Shown here: positions 24,159 through 32,327 of the stretch, one piece after another
Layout of the letters: each line of letters opens with the position of its first letter
Position numbering within the stretch: position 1 is the stretch's first letter
Origin: an uncultured Eubacteriaceae bacterium
Lineage (GTDB): Bacteria; Bacillota; Clostridia; Eubacteriales; UBA1433
Direction of reading: 5' to 3'
Assembly: GCA_937880125.1 (NCBI GenBank)
Contig: CALFLU010000059.1
Location: 1 to 45,418 of the forward strand
DNA: 45,418 nt
Notes under the pieces: model-generated
What the model saw: the letters and a program-made list of their open reading frames with translations, nothing else
Database searches by the model: none
Told to the model about the DNA's origin: nothing
Program-made: the position numbers and the translations under genes

Positions 24159-24260
24159 CAGCTGATTCGTAATCAGCAGGTTGTTTAGCACGCAGCTGAT
24201 TTGTAATCAGCGGGTTATTTGGCATACAGCTGTTTTGCTTTCAGCAGGTGCAAGGTGTTT
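24159..24260. repeat. Three tandem 34-bp palindromic repeats
   Basis: CAGCTG starts at 24159, 24193 and 24227, an exact 34-nt period. Units 1 and 2 carry the hairpin GCTGATT-3 nt-AATCAGC followed by a GGTT-containing tail; unit 3 is degenerate (GCTGTTTTGCTTTCAGC). They lie just after the hydratase terminator and before hicB. The units are directly adjacent and lack spacers. Confidence 0.75.
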
Positions 24261-24301
24261 TTGGAATTTTTTTATCTGTATGATTCAATAATCAAAAAAG
24301 T

Positions 24302-24697
24302 TTACCGATTTTTTAAATTCAGTTCACGCTTTAATGCCTTTTGCAAAACACCTGACACGTTGAGCCCTGCCTGGTCGGCTTTTTCGTTGAGCCATGAGGG
24401 CAGCGTTACGTTTCTGCGCACCGTGCGGTTTTCGTTTGCCCGACGATATTGGTCAAAATCAATGTCCACCAGCGACAAGGTCTCGCCCTTTTTTGTTTGA
24501 ATATCTTCGGGTTTGGAAGGCGCGGGAACGACTTTGCCTTCGTCCTGCAAATCAATACCCACCAGCCCGATGGCGTCCCGCGCCATCTCGATGATATGTG
24601 CCAAGCTATCTCCTTGCGTATCGATATCAAAATCAGGCACATACGCCGCATAGCCGCCTGCTGCTTTTGTAAGGATAATCGGATAGACTTGTTTCAT
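24302..24697 (-). CDS. hicB: HicB family antitoxin
   Basis: The product is 131 residues from ATG 24697 (AAGG 8 nt upstream). The N-terminal partial RNase-H-like fold is clear (YPIILTKAAGGYAAYVPDFD and then DSLAHIIEMARDAIGL). The C-terminus is a ribbon-helix-helix DNA-binding domain (RNVTLPSWLNEKADQAGLNV). It neutralises HicA and should repress its own operon by binding the palindromes at 24905-24942. It lies 22 nt downstream of hicA. Confidence 0.93.
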   Translation of the reverse strand: MKQVYPIILTKAAGGYAAYVPDFDIDTQGDSLAHIIEMARDAIGLVGIDLQDEGKVVPAPSKPEDIQTKKGETLSLVDIDFDQYRRANENRTVRRNVTLPSWLNEKADQAGLNVSGVLQKALKRELNLKNR

Positions 24698-24719
24698 GTC
24701 GCTCACCTTCTTTTTCGGT

Positions 24720-24893
24720 TTATTTCAGCCCTCTGCGCTTGATAATCTTTTGCGCTACAAGTTCTTTGATTTCGTTTTGGTGTGAAATGGGTTCGATGTC
24801 TTTACCGTTGGTATAAATGTCGTGACTGCCGCCGCTCCGTTTAAAATACCAGCCGTTTTTTTCAAGCAATTTGATTAAATCTCGCCGTTTCAT
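24720..24893 (-). CDS. hicA: HicA family mRNA interferase toxin
   Basis: The product is 57 residues from ATG 24893, preceded by GAGG. It has the HicA fold: RRDLIKLLEKNGWYFKRSGGSH with the catalytic His24 in GGSHDIYTNG, and the end KIIKRRGLK. HicA cleaves mRNA in a ribosome-independent way, and hicA upstream of hicB is the usual order. It is complete, so the pair is probably active. Confidence 0.94.
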   Translation of the reverse strand: MKRRDLIKLLEKNGWYFKRSGGSHDIYTNGKDIEPISHQNEIKELVAQKIIKRRGLK

Positions 24894-24904
24894 TTCAACC
24901 TCTT

Positions 24905-24949
24905 TGTGAATTCTATTCACATTGTACACATTTTAGTGTGTATAATCAA
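24905..24949 (-). promoter_or_regulatory. hicAB promoter with two palindromic operators
   Basis: On the minus strand TTGATT (24949-24944) and TACAAT (24926-24921) are 17 nt apart. A TACACA-6-TGTGTA palindrome (24925-24942) fills the spacer. A perfect 7-3-7 palindrome (TGTGAAT/ATTCACA, 24905-24921) follows the -10. Both sites are placed to block transcription and are the best candidates for the HicB ribbon-helix-helix domain. Confidence 0.75.
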
Positions 24950-24964
24950 CTGTTTTTTCACAAT

Positions 24965-24988
24965 AAAAAAAGAGCCGCGCGAGCGGCT
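24965..24988 (-). terminator. Terminator after the 206-residue unknown gene
   Basis: A 6-bp G+C stem (24973-24978 with 24983-24988) is followed by seven T on the minus strand. Confidence 0.85.
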
Positions 24989-25006
24989 GTGGTTTTTATA
25001 AATAAT

Positions 25007-25627
25007 CTAATTGGTTAATTTCATTTGTAATACCAGCGATAAAACCGCAATGCCTACATCCACGCCTTTATCTAATGCAAATTGAATAATCGGTTTAATT
25101 TTTTCCCATTTAGCCTTTGGATGTAGTTTCTCTTTAGAAATTTTATCCAATTCCATAATTTTATCTTCTATTTCTTTCGTTTCTTCTTGAGAAAGGGCTG
25201 TCATATTCTGAATTTGTTCTAGAGTTTGTTGAACTGATAAAGTTACGCCAATGGTGTTATTTACAGCTAAATTTATATTGTTTTGTAATTTATTTTGATT
25301 TGTATCTTTTTTTACATTAAGTCCCCGTTTAAATGCTGTCAATTTTGACTTCATCGAAGATAGATTGTTTTTTAATGATTCATCACCGATCGTTTCATAT
25401 ATAAATCCGCCATGATTAAGCCCATACATACTCTTGCCCCAATCTATTATCACCGCTTGATATTTACAATCAATGTCACGATGTACCGATATGAGTTTCT
25501 CACTTGTTCCACTTTCCAAGGCTTCATCGATAGTAACAATATCTGCATCAATTAATTCTTCTTTTCTTATGATTTCTTTAGGAGATATATCATTTGTTTT
25601 TTGCGGAACTTCCAGTCTATTTGCCAT
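25007..25627 (-). CDS. Unknown protein, A+T-rich gene at the prophage edge
   Basis: The product is 206 residues. The N-terminal half is mixed (a KYQAVIIDWGKSMYGLNHGG stretch near 75). The middle, about 100-165, is helical and polar. The end carries a pattern of a basic linker followed by an amphipathic/hydrophobic helix (KWEKIKPIIQFALDKGVDV then IAVLSLVLQM) that I associate with small host- or phage-encoded accessory proteins; this is weak evidence. Codon use is visibly more A+T-rich than that of the phage genes beside it, and it has its own terminator, so it looks like a moron or acquired accessory gene. No catalytic motif is recognised. Confidence 0.7.
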   Translation of the reverse strand: MANRLEVPQKTNDISPKEIIRKEELIDADIVTIDEALESGTSEKLISVHRDIDCKYQAVIIDWGKSMYGLNHGGFIYETIGDESLKNNLSSMKSKLTAFKRGLNVKKDTNQNKLQNNINLAVNNTIGVTLSVQQTLEQIQNMTALSQEETKEIEDKIMELDKISKEKLHPKAKWEKIKPIIQFALDKGVDVGIAVLSLVLQMKLTN

Positions 25628-25678
25628 TTTATTCTCTCTTTCTGTTTGTAATATTATAACATAAAGAGAGATGTTTAA

Positions 25679-25708
25679 ACAAAAAAAAAAGAGCCGCTAC
25701 CGCGGCTC
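25679..25708 (-). terminator. Terminator of the phage late operon
   Basis: A 7-bp G+C stem (25691-25697 with 25702-25708, loop of 4) is followed by 11 T residues on the minus strand, 25 nt after the endolysin stop. Confidence 0.92.
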
Positions 25709-25732
25709 GTCTTTGTTATATATTGAATTGAA

Positions 25733-26524
25733 TCACCCCACCTCCACATGCACGGCGCCGCGCATATTGGTGTTGTTGGTATAGCAGTAGCGAATGACGC
25801 CTCGGGACTGCAGCTGCCTGCAGTATGCCAGCACCGCCGAGACGCCCACGCCGGGAATGTAAAAATCGATGGCTTTGCCCTTGGTGTGCTGCGAGCCTGC
25901 AATGCTGCCCTGCGTGACACGGTTCAGCGCGTCGCAGCGAACGCCGCCGACCTTTGTGATGATCAGCGGGCGGCCAAAATGACTGCGAATGCGCTGGGCG
26001 ACAGCGACAATGTCCTCGGTGAGCAAGTGCAAAGAACCGTCGCAGCACCAGCCCCCGCGGCAGGCAAACTCGCTCGCCTTGAAGTTGGGATACTTGCCAA
26101 AATCAATGCCTCGGCCTGTTTGACCCGCGCTTTGCGGACGGGTTTTGGCCGCATATTCCGCACGCAGCGCTGATAGCGTCATGCTGCCCGCAATGCGGTC
26201 TGCCCGCAGGTTTCTCGTGCGCTGATAAGCCTCCACCGCCGCCCCTGTGGCGCCGCCGTCAACCAGCCCAAAACGCCCGTCAATGCCCGCAGCGCCCACA
26301 GAAAAGCCCAAACGGCTCAGCATACTTTGCAGTTCCTTGACCTCGGAGACGGAAGCCGTGATGCACTCCTGTGTAAAATACTGCGAAGGCGCAATCCCGT
26401 GACGACGGCGAAAGGCCCGCACCGCCGCGCGGTAGGCCGTCGTTTTGGCGTTGTCCATCGCGCCCGTATAGTTGCCATACATGCCGTGCATATTGGCCTT
26501 GGCCTGTGCTACGCTAAAACTCAC
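25733..26524 (-). CDS. Phage endolysin, peptidoglycan-binding plus M15-type peptidase
   Basis: The product is 263 residues. The middle (about 60-127) is a PG_binding_1-like domain (SRLGFSVGAAGIDGRFG and AVEAYQRTRNL). The C-terminal half is an M15/YcbK-like zinc peptidase with SQHTKGKAIDF (His213, Asp220) and a final VHVEVG (His259). It cleaves peptide cross-links of the cell wall at lysis. The start is GTG 26524, 10 nt after AGAGGAG; a GTG at 26533 sits too close to that site. It overlaps the holin stop by 11 nt. The first 60 residues have no clear assignment. Confidence 0.88.
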   Translation of the reverse strand: MSFSVAQAKANMHGMYGNYTGAMDNAKTTAYRAAVRAFRRRHGIAPSQYFTQECITASVSEVKELQSMLSRLGFSVGAAGIDGRFGLVDGGATGAAVEAYQRTRNLRADRIAGSMTLSALRAEYAAKTRPQSAGQTGRGIDFGKYPNFKASEFACRGGWCCDGSLHLLTEDIVAVAQRIRSHFGRPLIITKVGGVRCDALNRVTQGSIAGSQHTKGKAIDFYIPGVGVSAVLAYCRQLQSRGVIRYCYTNNTNMRGAVHVEVG

Positions 26525-26783
26525 GTCTCTCACGCTCCTCTTGCTTTAATTGGTGCATCAGTCTGTCCCCTGCCCGCGCCGCCTTTGTGAAGCTGTTGTT
26601 TTTCCACCAGGCTACCAGGGCGGCTGCCACGGTGAACGCCAGCGTGATGAGTTGGGTTATCTCCTCGTCGGCCACGGCTATGACGGGTCTGCCCGCCAGG
26701 CTCAGTCCCTGGTTGATCAGGGCTAAAAAAAGCACCGCCGTGCGTGCGAGACTGCCTGCTGTAATTGTACTGTTTTTTTCCAT
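26514..26783 (-). CDS. Phage holin, SPP1 family
   Basis: The product is 89 residues with two hydrophobic segments (about 11-30 and 43-60) and a charged tail. The patterns ARTAVLFLALINQGLSLAGR and VAAALVAWWKNNSFTKAAR match the SPP1-type holin family. It forms membrane lesions that release the endolysin encoded right after it. AAAGGAGAG lies before ATG 26783. Confidence 0.92.
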   Translation of the reverse strand: MEKNSTITAGSLARTAVLFLALINQGLSLAGRPVIAVADEEITQLITLAFTVAAALVAWWKNNSFTKAARAGDRLMHQLKQEERERREF

Positions 26784-26802
26784 ATTCTCTCTCCTTTTCG
26801 GA

Positions 26803-27051
26803 TTATTTCATGAAGAAATCCTGCACAATGTTGGCCGCAAGCAGCCCGATGATGGCCGTGGACAAATACCACAGCACCTTGGTCAGCGCCGCCAGGCTCT
26901 GATTGAGCTTGGCGCGGTCGATGAGGCTGTCTTTGATGGCTTCCTCATGCTTATCCAGCCGTGTGGCGTGCTTGTCGAGCCGACTGTGAATGCAGTCGAT
27001 GTCTTCGTCTATTTCCGTAAATTTATAGTCGTAAAAGTCTTTGTTTTCCAT
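26803..27051 (-). CDS. XhlA-like (hemolysin XhlA family) lysis-associated protein
   Basis: The product is 82 residues: a coiled-coil N-terminal part with repeated LDKHATRLDKHEEA, and one C-terminal membrane helix (about 58-76). This is the layout of XhlA, a small membrane protein that works with holin and endolysin. GGAGG lies 6 nt before ATG 27051. Confidence 0.8.
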   Translation of the reverse strand: MENKDFYDYKFTEIDEDIDCIHSRLDKHATRLDKHEEAIKDSLIDRAKLNQSLAALTKVLWYLSTAIIGLLAANIVQDFFMK

Positions 27052-27097
27052 TTCTCACCTCCGTCAAAAAAGCACCCCCTTGGGCGTCTGCATTTTG

Positions 27098-27313
27098 TCA
27101 GGGAATTTTGTAATTCTGCAGTTGCTGCTGAACCGTGGGCATCAACGGAAAGGCCTGTATCAGCACATCTATCATATTGTTGTGATATTGCTTGATCAGC
27201 CCTACCGCTGCCTGCAAAGAGACTATCGCCCTCGTCTCTTTGAGCGCCTCATCGGACAGCCTCTCCAGCTCCGCCGCCCGCTCTTGGGGCGTTTGCCATT
27301 GCATCGTCGCCAT
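27098..27313 (-). CDS. Small phage protein of unknown function
   Basis: The product is 71 residues, largely helical (ERAAELERLSDEALKETRAI and VGLIKQYHNNMIDVLIQAF). AGGAGG lies 7 nt before ATG 27313, whose start follows the previous stop by 2 nt. It lies between tail and lysis genes, where small tail-associated or chaperone-like proteins are common. I do not recognise a family. Confidence 0.7.
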   Translation of the reverse strand: MATMQWQTPQERAAELERLSDEALKETRAIVSLQAAVGLIKQYHNNMIDVLIQAFPLMPTVQQQLQNYKIP

Positions 27314-27315
27314 AT

Positions 27316-27621
27316 TTACACCTCCTGCCAGACGGGAAATCTCTCTTCTTCGGTTGCGCTGTCGTCGATAAAGTTTAACAGCTCTACCCATAAAGTACCG
27401 TCTTCTCTTTTCGCGGACAAGATGGGAATGACGGGTAAAACCGTGTTGATCAATAAGCCAAACGGGGGCTGCGGCTCTCTGATTTGCAGCGAGCCATCCC
27501 CTACATTCGTAAAATCAAACGTATCGGTGATGCCGTCCATATTCACTGTAATGTTTTCTCCGTTAAAGCTGTAAGAAATGGTGCTTCCGCTATTCCACTG
27601 CGGACTGTATTTAATCATCAT
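27316..27621 (-). CDS. Phage protein of unknown function, tail-fibre proximal
   Basis: The product is 101 residues, rich in beta strands (STISYSFNGENITVNMDG, TLWVELLNFID). The start ATG 27621 follows the fibre gene's stop by one base, with GGAGG 11 nt upstream. Position and composition suggest a fibre accessory or chaperone, but this is inference. Confidence 0.65.
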   Translation of the reverse strand: MMIKYSPQWNSGSTISYSFNGENITVNMDGITDTFDFTNVGDGSLQIREPQPPFGLLINTVLPVIPILSAKREDGTLWVELLNFIDDSATEEERFPVWQEV

Positions 27622-27622
27622 A

Positions 27623-29011
27623 TTAACCCGGACCTCCTCTCCATTTGCCGATCGCATACCAATGCGCATTTGTTATTGTTGTGGGAACGGCCGTATTATA
27701 GGCTCTCGGATAAACATCAAATGTCGTACTGGTTATACCGCCCGTAGTCCAAAATGTGTTTGCCGTATAGCTCCAGTGTGTTTGCAAAAAAGGTCTTGGA
27801 GCAGAAGTAGCCGTCATCGGATATGTGACGGTATACATCGAAGTATTGGGCGGAACTTGAATAAACCCCCACATGATTAATGCCCCGCTCGGAAAAGCCA
27901 AAAATTCTCCGTTTGCATTGATTCCGTACTTAATATCGGAAGGCTTATTTAAATGATTTAAATATAGCGCTACATAGAAGTCTAACTCTGTTGTCGTTGC
28001 AGGCTCCAATCCCCTGCCATACAGCATTGTCAAATCCAATACCACCACTCTGCGAAGATAGTGCTGTTGCCAGCCGCTTGCTGCCGTATCGCCAAATGAG
28101 AAATACGGACGATTTACTCCAGCTGCTGCAACCGTATGTATTCCGGACACACGTTGCCACTGATTTAACAGTGTGGGATTGATAACCGTCCCGCCATAGC
28201 CCCCATCCTGTCTTAGACCGACCGCTGTCGTTGTGGTGGCGGGCTTAACATCCGCCGAAAAATACAGTTTATGGCCCTCATTGACATAGCTGTTCAATAT
28301 ATATTGCCACATGCCGCCGTTTTGAGCGGTGGCGGTAAGTCCTATAAACCATCCTCCCGTGTCTGTATACCAGCTGTTGCTCATACTGCCCCAACTGTAG
28401 TTTGTCATTCTTTCCGAAAAATCACCGTTTTCAATCACAATCGCCGATTTCATTTTTTCAAGAAACAAAATATCTTTCTCTTCAGACTTCCACTCACTCC
28501 AAACGCCCACATAATAATAGCGCGTATAGATGCTGTGACTGCGGTATTCATAAGCGATTTGCTTTTTTGCATTGGCGGAGAAATGGATGGTATTGATATA
28601 CCAAAACAGCGTATTGTTCGGATAATTCGCGCTCGCGCCGCCTCCGCCGCCCAACACCCATTCTTCGATGTTGTCGTTGCAGTTGTTTTGCGGCCTGTAT
28701 ACGGCTTTTTTCTGATAGTTGCTCGATGCGATATTCTTGCCCTGTTCGGCGGACAACACTTTGTCGACGCCCCCTGTCAACAGGTCGTTGACAATATCCG
28801 CCTTGGCAACATAGTCCGCAAAGGACAAGTTTTCCACACTGCCCAGCCCCACCTGCGCCTTGGTCACGCCGTGGGGGTTGTCCGCCCTTGCGGCGTGGGC
28901 GCTGCCCTCTTTGGCGGCAGATGCGGCCGTGGTTTTCATCTCCGTCAAGTCGTACCTGCGAAACAGTTCGTCAAAGGTGCCGATTTTCGGCACGTCTCTG
29001 CGAGTAGTCAT
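27623..29011 (-). CDS. Phage tail fibre protein
   Basis: The product is 462 residues. After a short N-terminal part it carries the ADNPHGVTKAQVGLGSVEN segment common in phage fibres, then GGVDKVLSAEQGK and PNNTLFWYIN. The rest is rich in Gly, Ser, Thr, Tyr and beta strands, with a carbohydrate-binding-like block (SFGDTAASGWQQHYLRRVVV) near residues 310-340. The end, MWGFIQVPPN to IGKWRGG, resembles receptor-binding ends. The start overlaps the previous stop as ATGA. Confidence 0.82.
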   Translation of the reverse strand: MTTRRDVPKIGTFDELFRRYDLTEMKTTAASAAKEGSAHAARADNPHGVTKAQVGLGSVENLSFADYVAKADIVNDLLTGGVDKVLSAEQGKNIASSNYQKKAVYRPQNNCNDNIEEWVLGGGGGASANYPNNTLFWYINTIHFSANAKKQIAYEYRSHSIYTRYYYVGVWSEWKSEEKDILFLEKMKSAIVIENGDFSERMTNYSWGSMSNSWYTDTGGWFIGLTATAQNGGMWQYILNSYVNEGHKLYFSADVKPATTTTAVGLRQDGGYGGTVINPTLLNQWQRVSGIHTVAAAGVNRPYFSFGDTAASGWQQHYLRRVVVLDLTMLYGRGLEPATTTELDFYVALYLNHLNKPSDIKYGINANGEFLAFPSGALIMWGFIQVPPNTSMYTVTYPMTATSAPRPFLQTHWSYTANTFWTTGGITSTTFDVYPRAYNTAVPTTITNAHWYAIGKWRGGPG

Positions 29012-29829
29012 CTCCACACCGCCCCGTCGTCGTATTTTGCGATGGCGGGCGTCCATTTTACGCCGTCGTCGTAATAGGGTATGCCTCGTTTGATGTTTGT
29101 TCCGTCGTCATAGGCCATATTGCCCTTGATGTCCAAATACCCCGCGGTTATGCTTGAGCCGCCTATTTGCGTGCTGCCGCTGAAGGTCTTAAGTTCAAAG
29201 CCGATTTGTCCGCGTTTGCCGCCGCCTACGTTCCAGTTTTCCATCACGGACAAAATTTCCGCATCCGTCAGCGTGACGGTTATAGGGCTTGCTGTGATAC
29301 CTGTGATGGTTCGCAGGGTTAAATCGTTCGTATAAAGCCTGAGGCTGTGGGTAAACTCGGCGTATTTCGTAAACTGCAGGCTGAAAGAGCGCGCCATATC
29401 GTCCGTATCGTTGACGGCGGCAATGACGCTGCCGCGGGGAATGGTCGTAAAGGTCACATTGCCGTTGACGTCGCTGCTGCCGTGGGGTTTGCCCGAAGGA
29501 TACGAAATGACCGTGCGAAAGTTTGCCGTTTTCGTGCCGTCGGCGTTGTGATTGACATAGGTGTTGAAATTGAGCAGTTCCTTGACGCTGTAGCTGCCGA
29601 AGTTAAAATTCAGCGTCGCCCCGTTCGCGCTGCCAATGGCAGCGCCGTCCATATACACCGTCAGGCTGCCCGTGCCGTAGCTGTCATAAGAGGAAGTACT
29701 GGCGGAACGCAGCTGCACGAGCACGTTGACATAAGAGCGGTTGACAGCAATCTCCTGACTGAGCTGCGTAATCGTCGTATCTGCATAAATATAGCTTGAG
29801 TTACTCAGCGAGCCTGTGTAGGTAGCCAT
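29008..29829 (-). CDS. Phage structural protein, DUF859-like tail protein
   Basis: The product is 273 residues of beta-rich sequence starting MATYTGSLSNSSYIYADTTI, with HNADGTKTANFRTVIS and TFTTIPRGSVI, the pattern of DUF859 phage structural proteins. The C-terminus has three YDDG motifs (YDDGTNI, YYDDGVKW, YDDGAVW) that may form a small repeat. AGGTGAGAAC precedes ATG 29829. It is probably part of the tail-tip fibre complex. Confidence 0.75.
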   Translation of the reverse strand: MATYTGSLSNSSYIYADTTITQLSQEIAVNRSYVNVLVQLRSASTSSYDSYGTGSLTVYMDGAAIGSANGATLNFNFGSYSVKELLNFNTYVNHNADGTKTANFRTVISYPSGKPHGSSDVNGNVTFTTIPRGSVIAAVNDTDDMARSFSLQFTKYAEFTHSLRLYTNDLTLRTITGITASPITVTLTDAEILSVMENWNVGGGKRGQIGFELKTFSGSTQIGGSSITAGYLDIKGNMAYDDGTNIKRGIPYYDDGVKWTPAIAKYDDGAVWR

Positions 29830-29837
29830 GTTCTCAC

Positions 29838-30425
29838 CTATTTATGCAGGATAAACACGCGTCCCGCCTGCCCCGCAGCAGGCAGCGTTGTACCGTGTTG
29901 TATCGTGCTTTGTTTTGCGTTCAGCTGCGTTTGAATGGCGCTTGTTACACCGTTGAGATAGCCTATTTCCGTACTGTCCACCCCTAATACCACCGGCTGC
30001 TTTGTGTTTAATTGCGCCTGAATATCACCGGTCACATCGCTCAGATAGCCGATTTTAACGCTGTCTACCCCTGCTACGATTGCCTGCTTGCCATTCAGCT
30101 GCGATTGAATGTCGCTTGTCACCCCTGCAAGATAGCCGATCTTCGTATCGTCTATTCCCGCCACTGTCCTTTGCTTGGCGTTTAACTGCCCTTGAATCGT
30201 ACTCGTCGTATCAATGCCCGCCAGCGTGTCGATTTGCGCCTTGCTCACGTCCGAAATCAGCGCGTTGACGGCATCCTGTTCGCTTGTGAGCACGTTGTTG
30301 AGATAATTTTTAATATCCACCCCCGCTTTGTCCATGAGCGCCTTCAGCGCCGTTGCCGTGGTGGTGGGCTCATCGGGCAGCGCGGAGATGTTGCTTACAT
30401 TTGCGTTGCACTTGCTTAGTGCCAT
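29838..30425 (-). CDS. Phage fibre protein with 30-residue repeats
   Basis: The product is 195 residues from ATG 30425 (AGGTGAATACT upstream). After an N-terminal helix region it has three to four repeats of about 30 residues with the pattern GYLxGVTxxIQxQLNxKQ (at about 103, 133 and 163), followed by a short end (LPAAGQAGRVFILHK). Such repeats are usual in trimeric coiled-coil or beta-helical fibre shafts. The DNA is also repetitive at a period close to 90 bp, and so is open to slippage. Confidence 0.8.
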   Translation of the reverse strand: MALSKCNANVSNISALPDEPTTTATALKALMDKAGVDIKNYLNNVLTSEQDAVNALISDVSKAQIDTLAGIDTTSTIQGQLNAKQRTVAGIDDTKIGYLAGVTSDIQSQLNGKQAIVAGVDSVKIGYLSDVTGDIQAQLNTKQPVVLGVDSTEIGYLNGVTSAIQTQLNAKQSTIQHGTTLPAAGQAGRVFILHK

Positions 30426-30434
30426 AGTATTCAC

Positions 30435-32327
30435 CTACTTTTTCGTATAATTACCGATGGCGTATTCGATAACGGCCTCATAAAGCCCAAAGGGCTTGTC
30501 GATTTCGTCCGAATAAAACTTCATCGAAAATTCTCTGATTTTTTTTCGTTTCACTTCAAATAAAACGGTGCCGCGCACCCCTGTGCCAAAGGAGATGCCC
30601 TCTATGCCCTCCTGCCTCAAGTAGCGCAAGAACACGTCAAAGGAAAAGCCCTCCGTGGTGCCCGCATACACGTTTTGCCAGCTTTCTTTGTCGGTCATGA
30701 CGTCTATTTTCAGCACGCTGTTGGGTATGCGCTTGACCAGCGCCGCCCCGCCGCGCTTGGCCGTGGTCTTTAAGTGCGTCAGCGTGTCAAAAATATCCAT
30801 CGGTGTCGTCCACCAGCTTTCGATGAGGCAAGGCACCACGGCGCCGTTTACCATTTTGTCGTCGTGGGTGCCGCCAAACAGCAAAATATCGCCGCTTTCG
30901 GTGCCCAGTAACAGCTCTTCACCGCGGCTGATCATGCTGCAGGCGGCGTGAAAAATGTCATCCTTGACCAGCCCCATGCCCTCCCAGCAGTACCATTCAT
31001 ATTCGCCGCTTTCCTGCTGCCTGCTGTCGGCCAGATAAAGCCTGCCGTTGAGCAAAATGCACAGGTAGTTGTTCCAGACCTCGATTTTCGCCGCCTCGCT
31101 TGCCGCCTCACTCAGCAGCCGGCGGTCCACGAGGGTGGATTTGTGTTTTAGCGCCGCGCCGCTCTCTCCCGCCACCACGCTTTGCAGTCCCTGGGGCGAG
31201 AGATAGACAATCTCATCGCGAAAGTTGGCCGCCGCCGAGCGCACACCCAGCGTAATGGCGCTTTCGCTGACGGGATAGACCTTGCCGTAGACATCGTCCA
31301 GCGCAGCGGTATGAAAAAACACCTTGCTGCCGGGGGCGCTGTCGGCTTTGAGACAAACCAGGCTGTCTCCCGCGGCCACAATGGCTTTGATGGCTACGTT
31401 GTCGCGCCCGTCGTCATACCAGGCTTCGTCGGAAAAGTACGCCACATCGTCCAGCGCCGAATGAAACAGCACGCCCCTGTAGCCGTCGTTGCCGCTGACA
31501 AAGACGCGGTTGTCAAAGACCTTGCACAGCGTGCAGCCCGTAATATGCGCCGCCTGTCCTGCCACTGTTTTGGTAAATTCAATGACCACATTGTCCACCC
31601 CCGCCGTCAGCGCAGCAGCGGGTGCGACAGCAAAGGTGACGGTGCCTGCCGCGGCGTCAAAGGTAAAGTCCGTCTTGGCCGCCCCGTTTACCGTCACAGC
31701 GTTGACGGCGCCAATACCCGTTGCGTCCAGGTGGTACACCGTGGAGACCCCGTCGCTCACAAAGGTGTTTTTGCGCTTGTCGGACAAATAGTTCACACCC
31801 TGATAGGCCACTCTGCCGCCTCCGTTCGGTGCCGCAGAGGTGCTGGTCACAGGCACCGTCCCCACCACGGCGCTGAGTCCTTGACCGTCGTAGACCAAAT
31901 AGTTTTTGCCGTCCAACAAATAGAGTTTGCCGTCATACAAAAAGCTTGCGGAGGGCTGATTGTTCATGACAAAACCCTCCGCAAGCGTCACATTTTCCAT
32001 ATTAAATTCCCCGCCGAAGGCAGGGTGTATATACAACTTGTTTCCGCAATGAATCAGCGCCTTGCCCGCCAGAAAGTGTATGCCGTAGATTTTGCTCTCT
32101 CCGCTTTGGACAATGCTGCCCAACAGGTGCAGCCCCGGCCGTGTCTCAATGGCTTGGCCCGCCTCGGACAAATAATTTTTGTAGACGTTTTTCGCATCCG
32201 GGCTGCGGCGCGCCGATACGCGGGACGGGGTCGACAAATAGTCCACGCCCGCCAGTGCGCCATATTCACGCCTGTGCATCATCGGCGAAGACATCGCGGG
32301 CATCGGCGCGCGCTCATAGCCTTTCAT
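30435..32327 (-). CDS. Large tail hub/nozzle-like structural protein
   Basis: The product is 630 residues from ATG 32327, with GGAGG 6 nt upstream. The sequence looks like a beta-propeller or tail hub (ETRPGLHLLGSI, KIYGIHFLAG, NGRLYLADSR, LLLGTESGDILLFGG). It resembles tail-stabilisation or nozzle proteins of short-tailed phages and follows the head-tail adaptor gene, with a 14-nt overlap. It is the largest tail protein in the window. Assignment is by position and general pattern. Confidence 0.72.
   Translation of the reverse strand: MKGYERAPMPAMSSPMMHRREYGALAGVDYLSTPSRVSARRSPDAKNVYKNYLSEAGQAIETRPGLHLLGSIVQSGESKIYGIHFLAGKALIHCGNKLYIHPAFGGEFNMENVTLAEGFVMNNQPSASFLYDGKLYLLDGKNYLVYDGQGLSAVVGTVPVTSTSAAPNGGGRVAYQGVNYLSDKRKNTFVSDGVSTVYHLDATGIGAVNAVTVNGAAKTDFTFDAAAGTVTFAVAPAAALTAGVDNVVIEFTKTVAGQAAHITGCTLCKVFDNRVFVSGNDGYRGVLFHSALDDVAYFSDEAWYDDGRDNVAIKAIVAAGDSLVCLKADSAPGSKVFFHTAALDDVYGKVYPVSESAITLGVRSAAANFRDEIVYLSPQGLQSVVAGESGAALKHKSTLVDRRLLSEAASEAAKIEVWNNYLCILLNGRLYLADSRQQESGEYEWYCWEGMGLVKDDIFHAACSMISRGEELLLGTESGDILLFGGTHDDKMVNGAVVPCLIESWWTTPMDIFDTLTHLKTTAKRGGAALVKRIPNSVLKIDVMTDKESWQNVYAGTTEGFSFDVFLRYLRQEGIEGISFGTGVRGTVLFEVKRKKIREFSMKFYSDEIDKPFGLYEAVIEYAIGNYTKK

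Noticed and set aside
23227..24225. A 332-codon minus-strand frame opposite the hydratase
   Set aside because: It runs through the palindromic repeats and terminator and is antisense to a clear enzyme gene; the repeats create its start.
24159..24260. CRISPR array
   Set aside because: Only three units with direct adjacency, no spacers and no cas genes.
24103..25732. Prophage attachment site
   Set aside because: No tRNA gene, no integrase and no matching repeat could be found, since the other phage end is outside the window.
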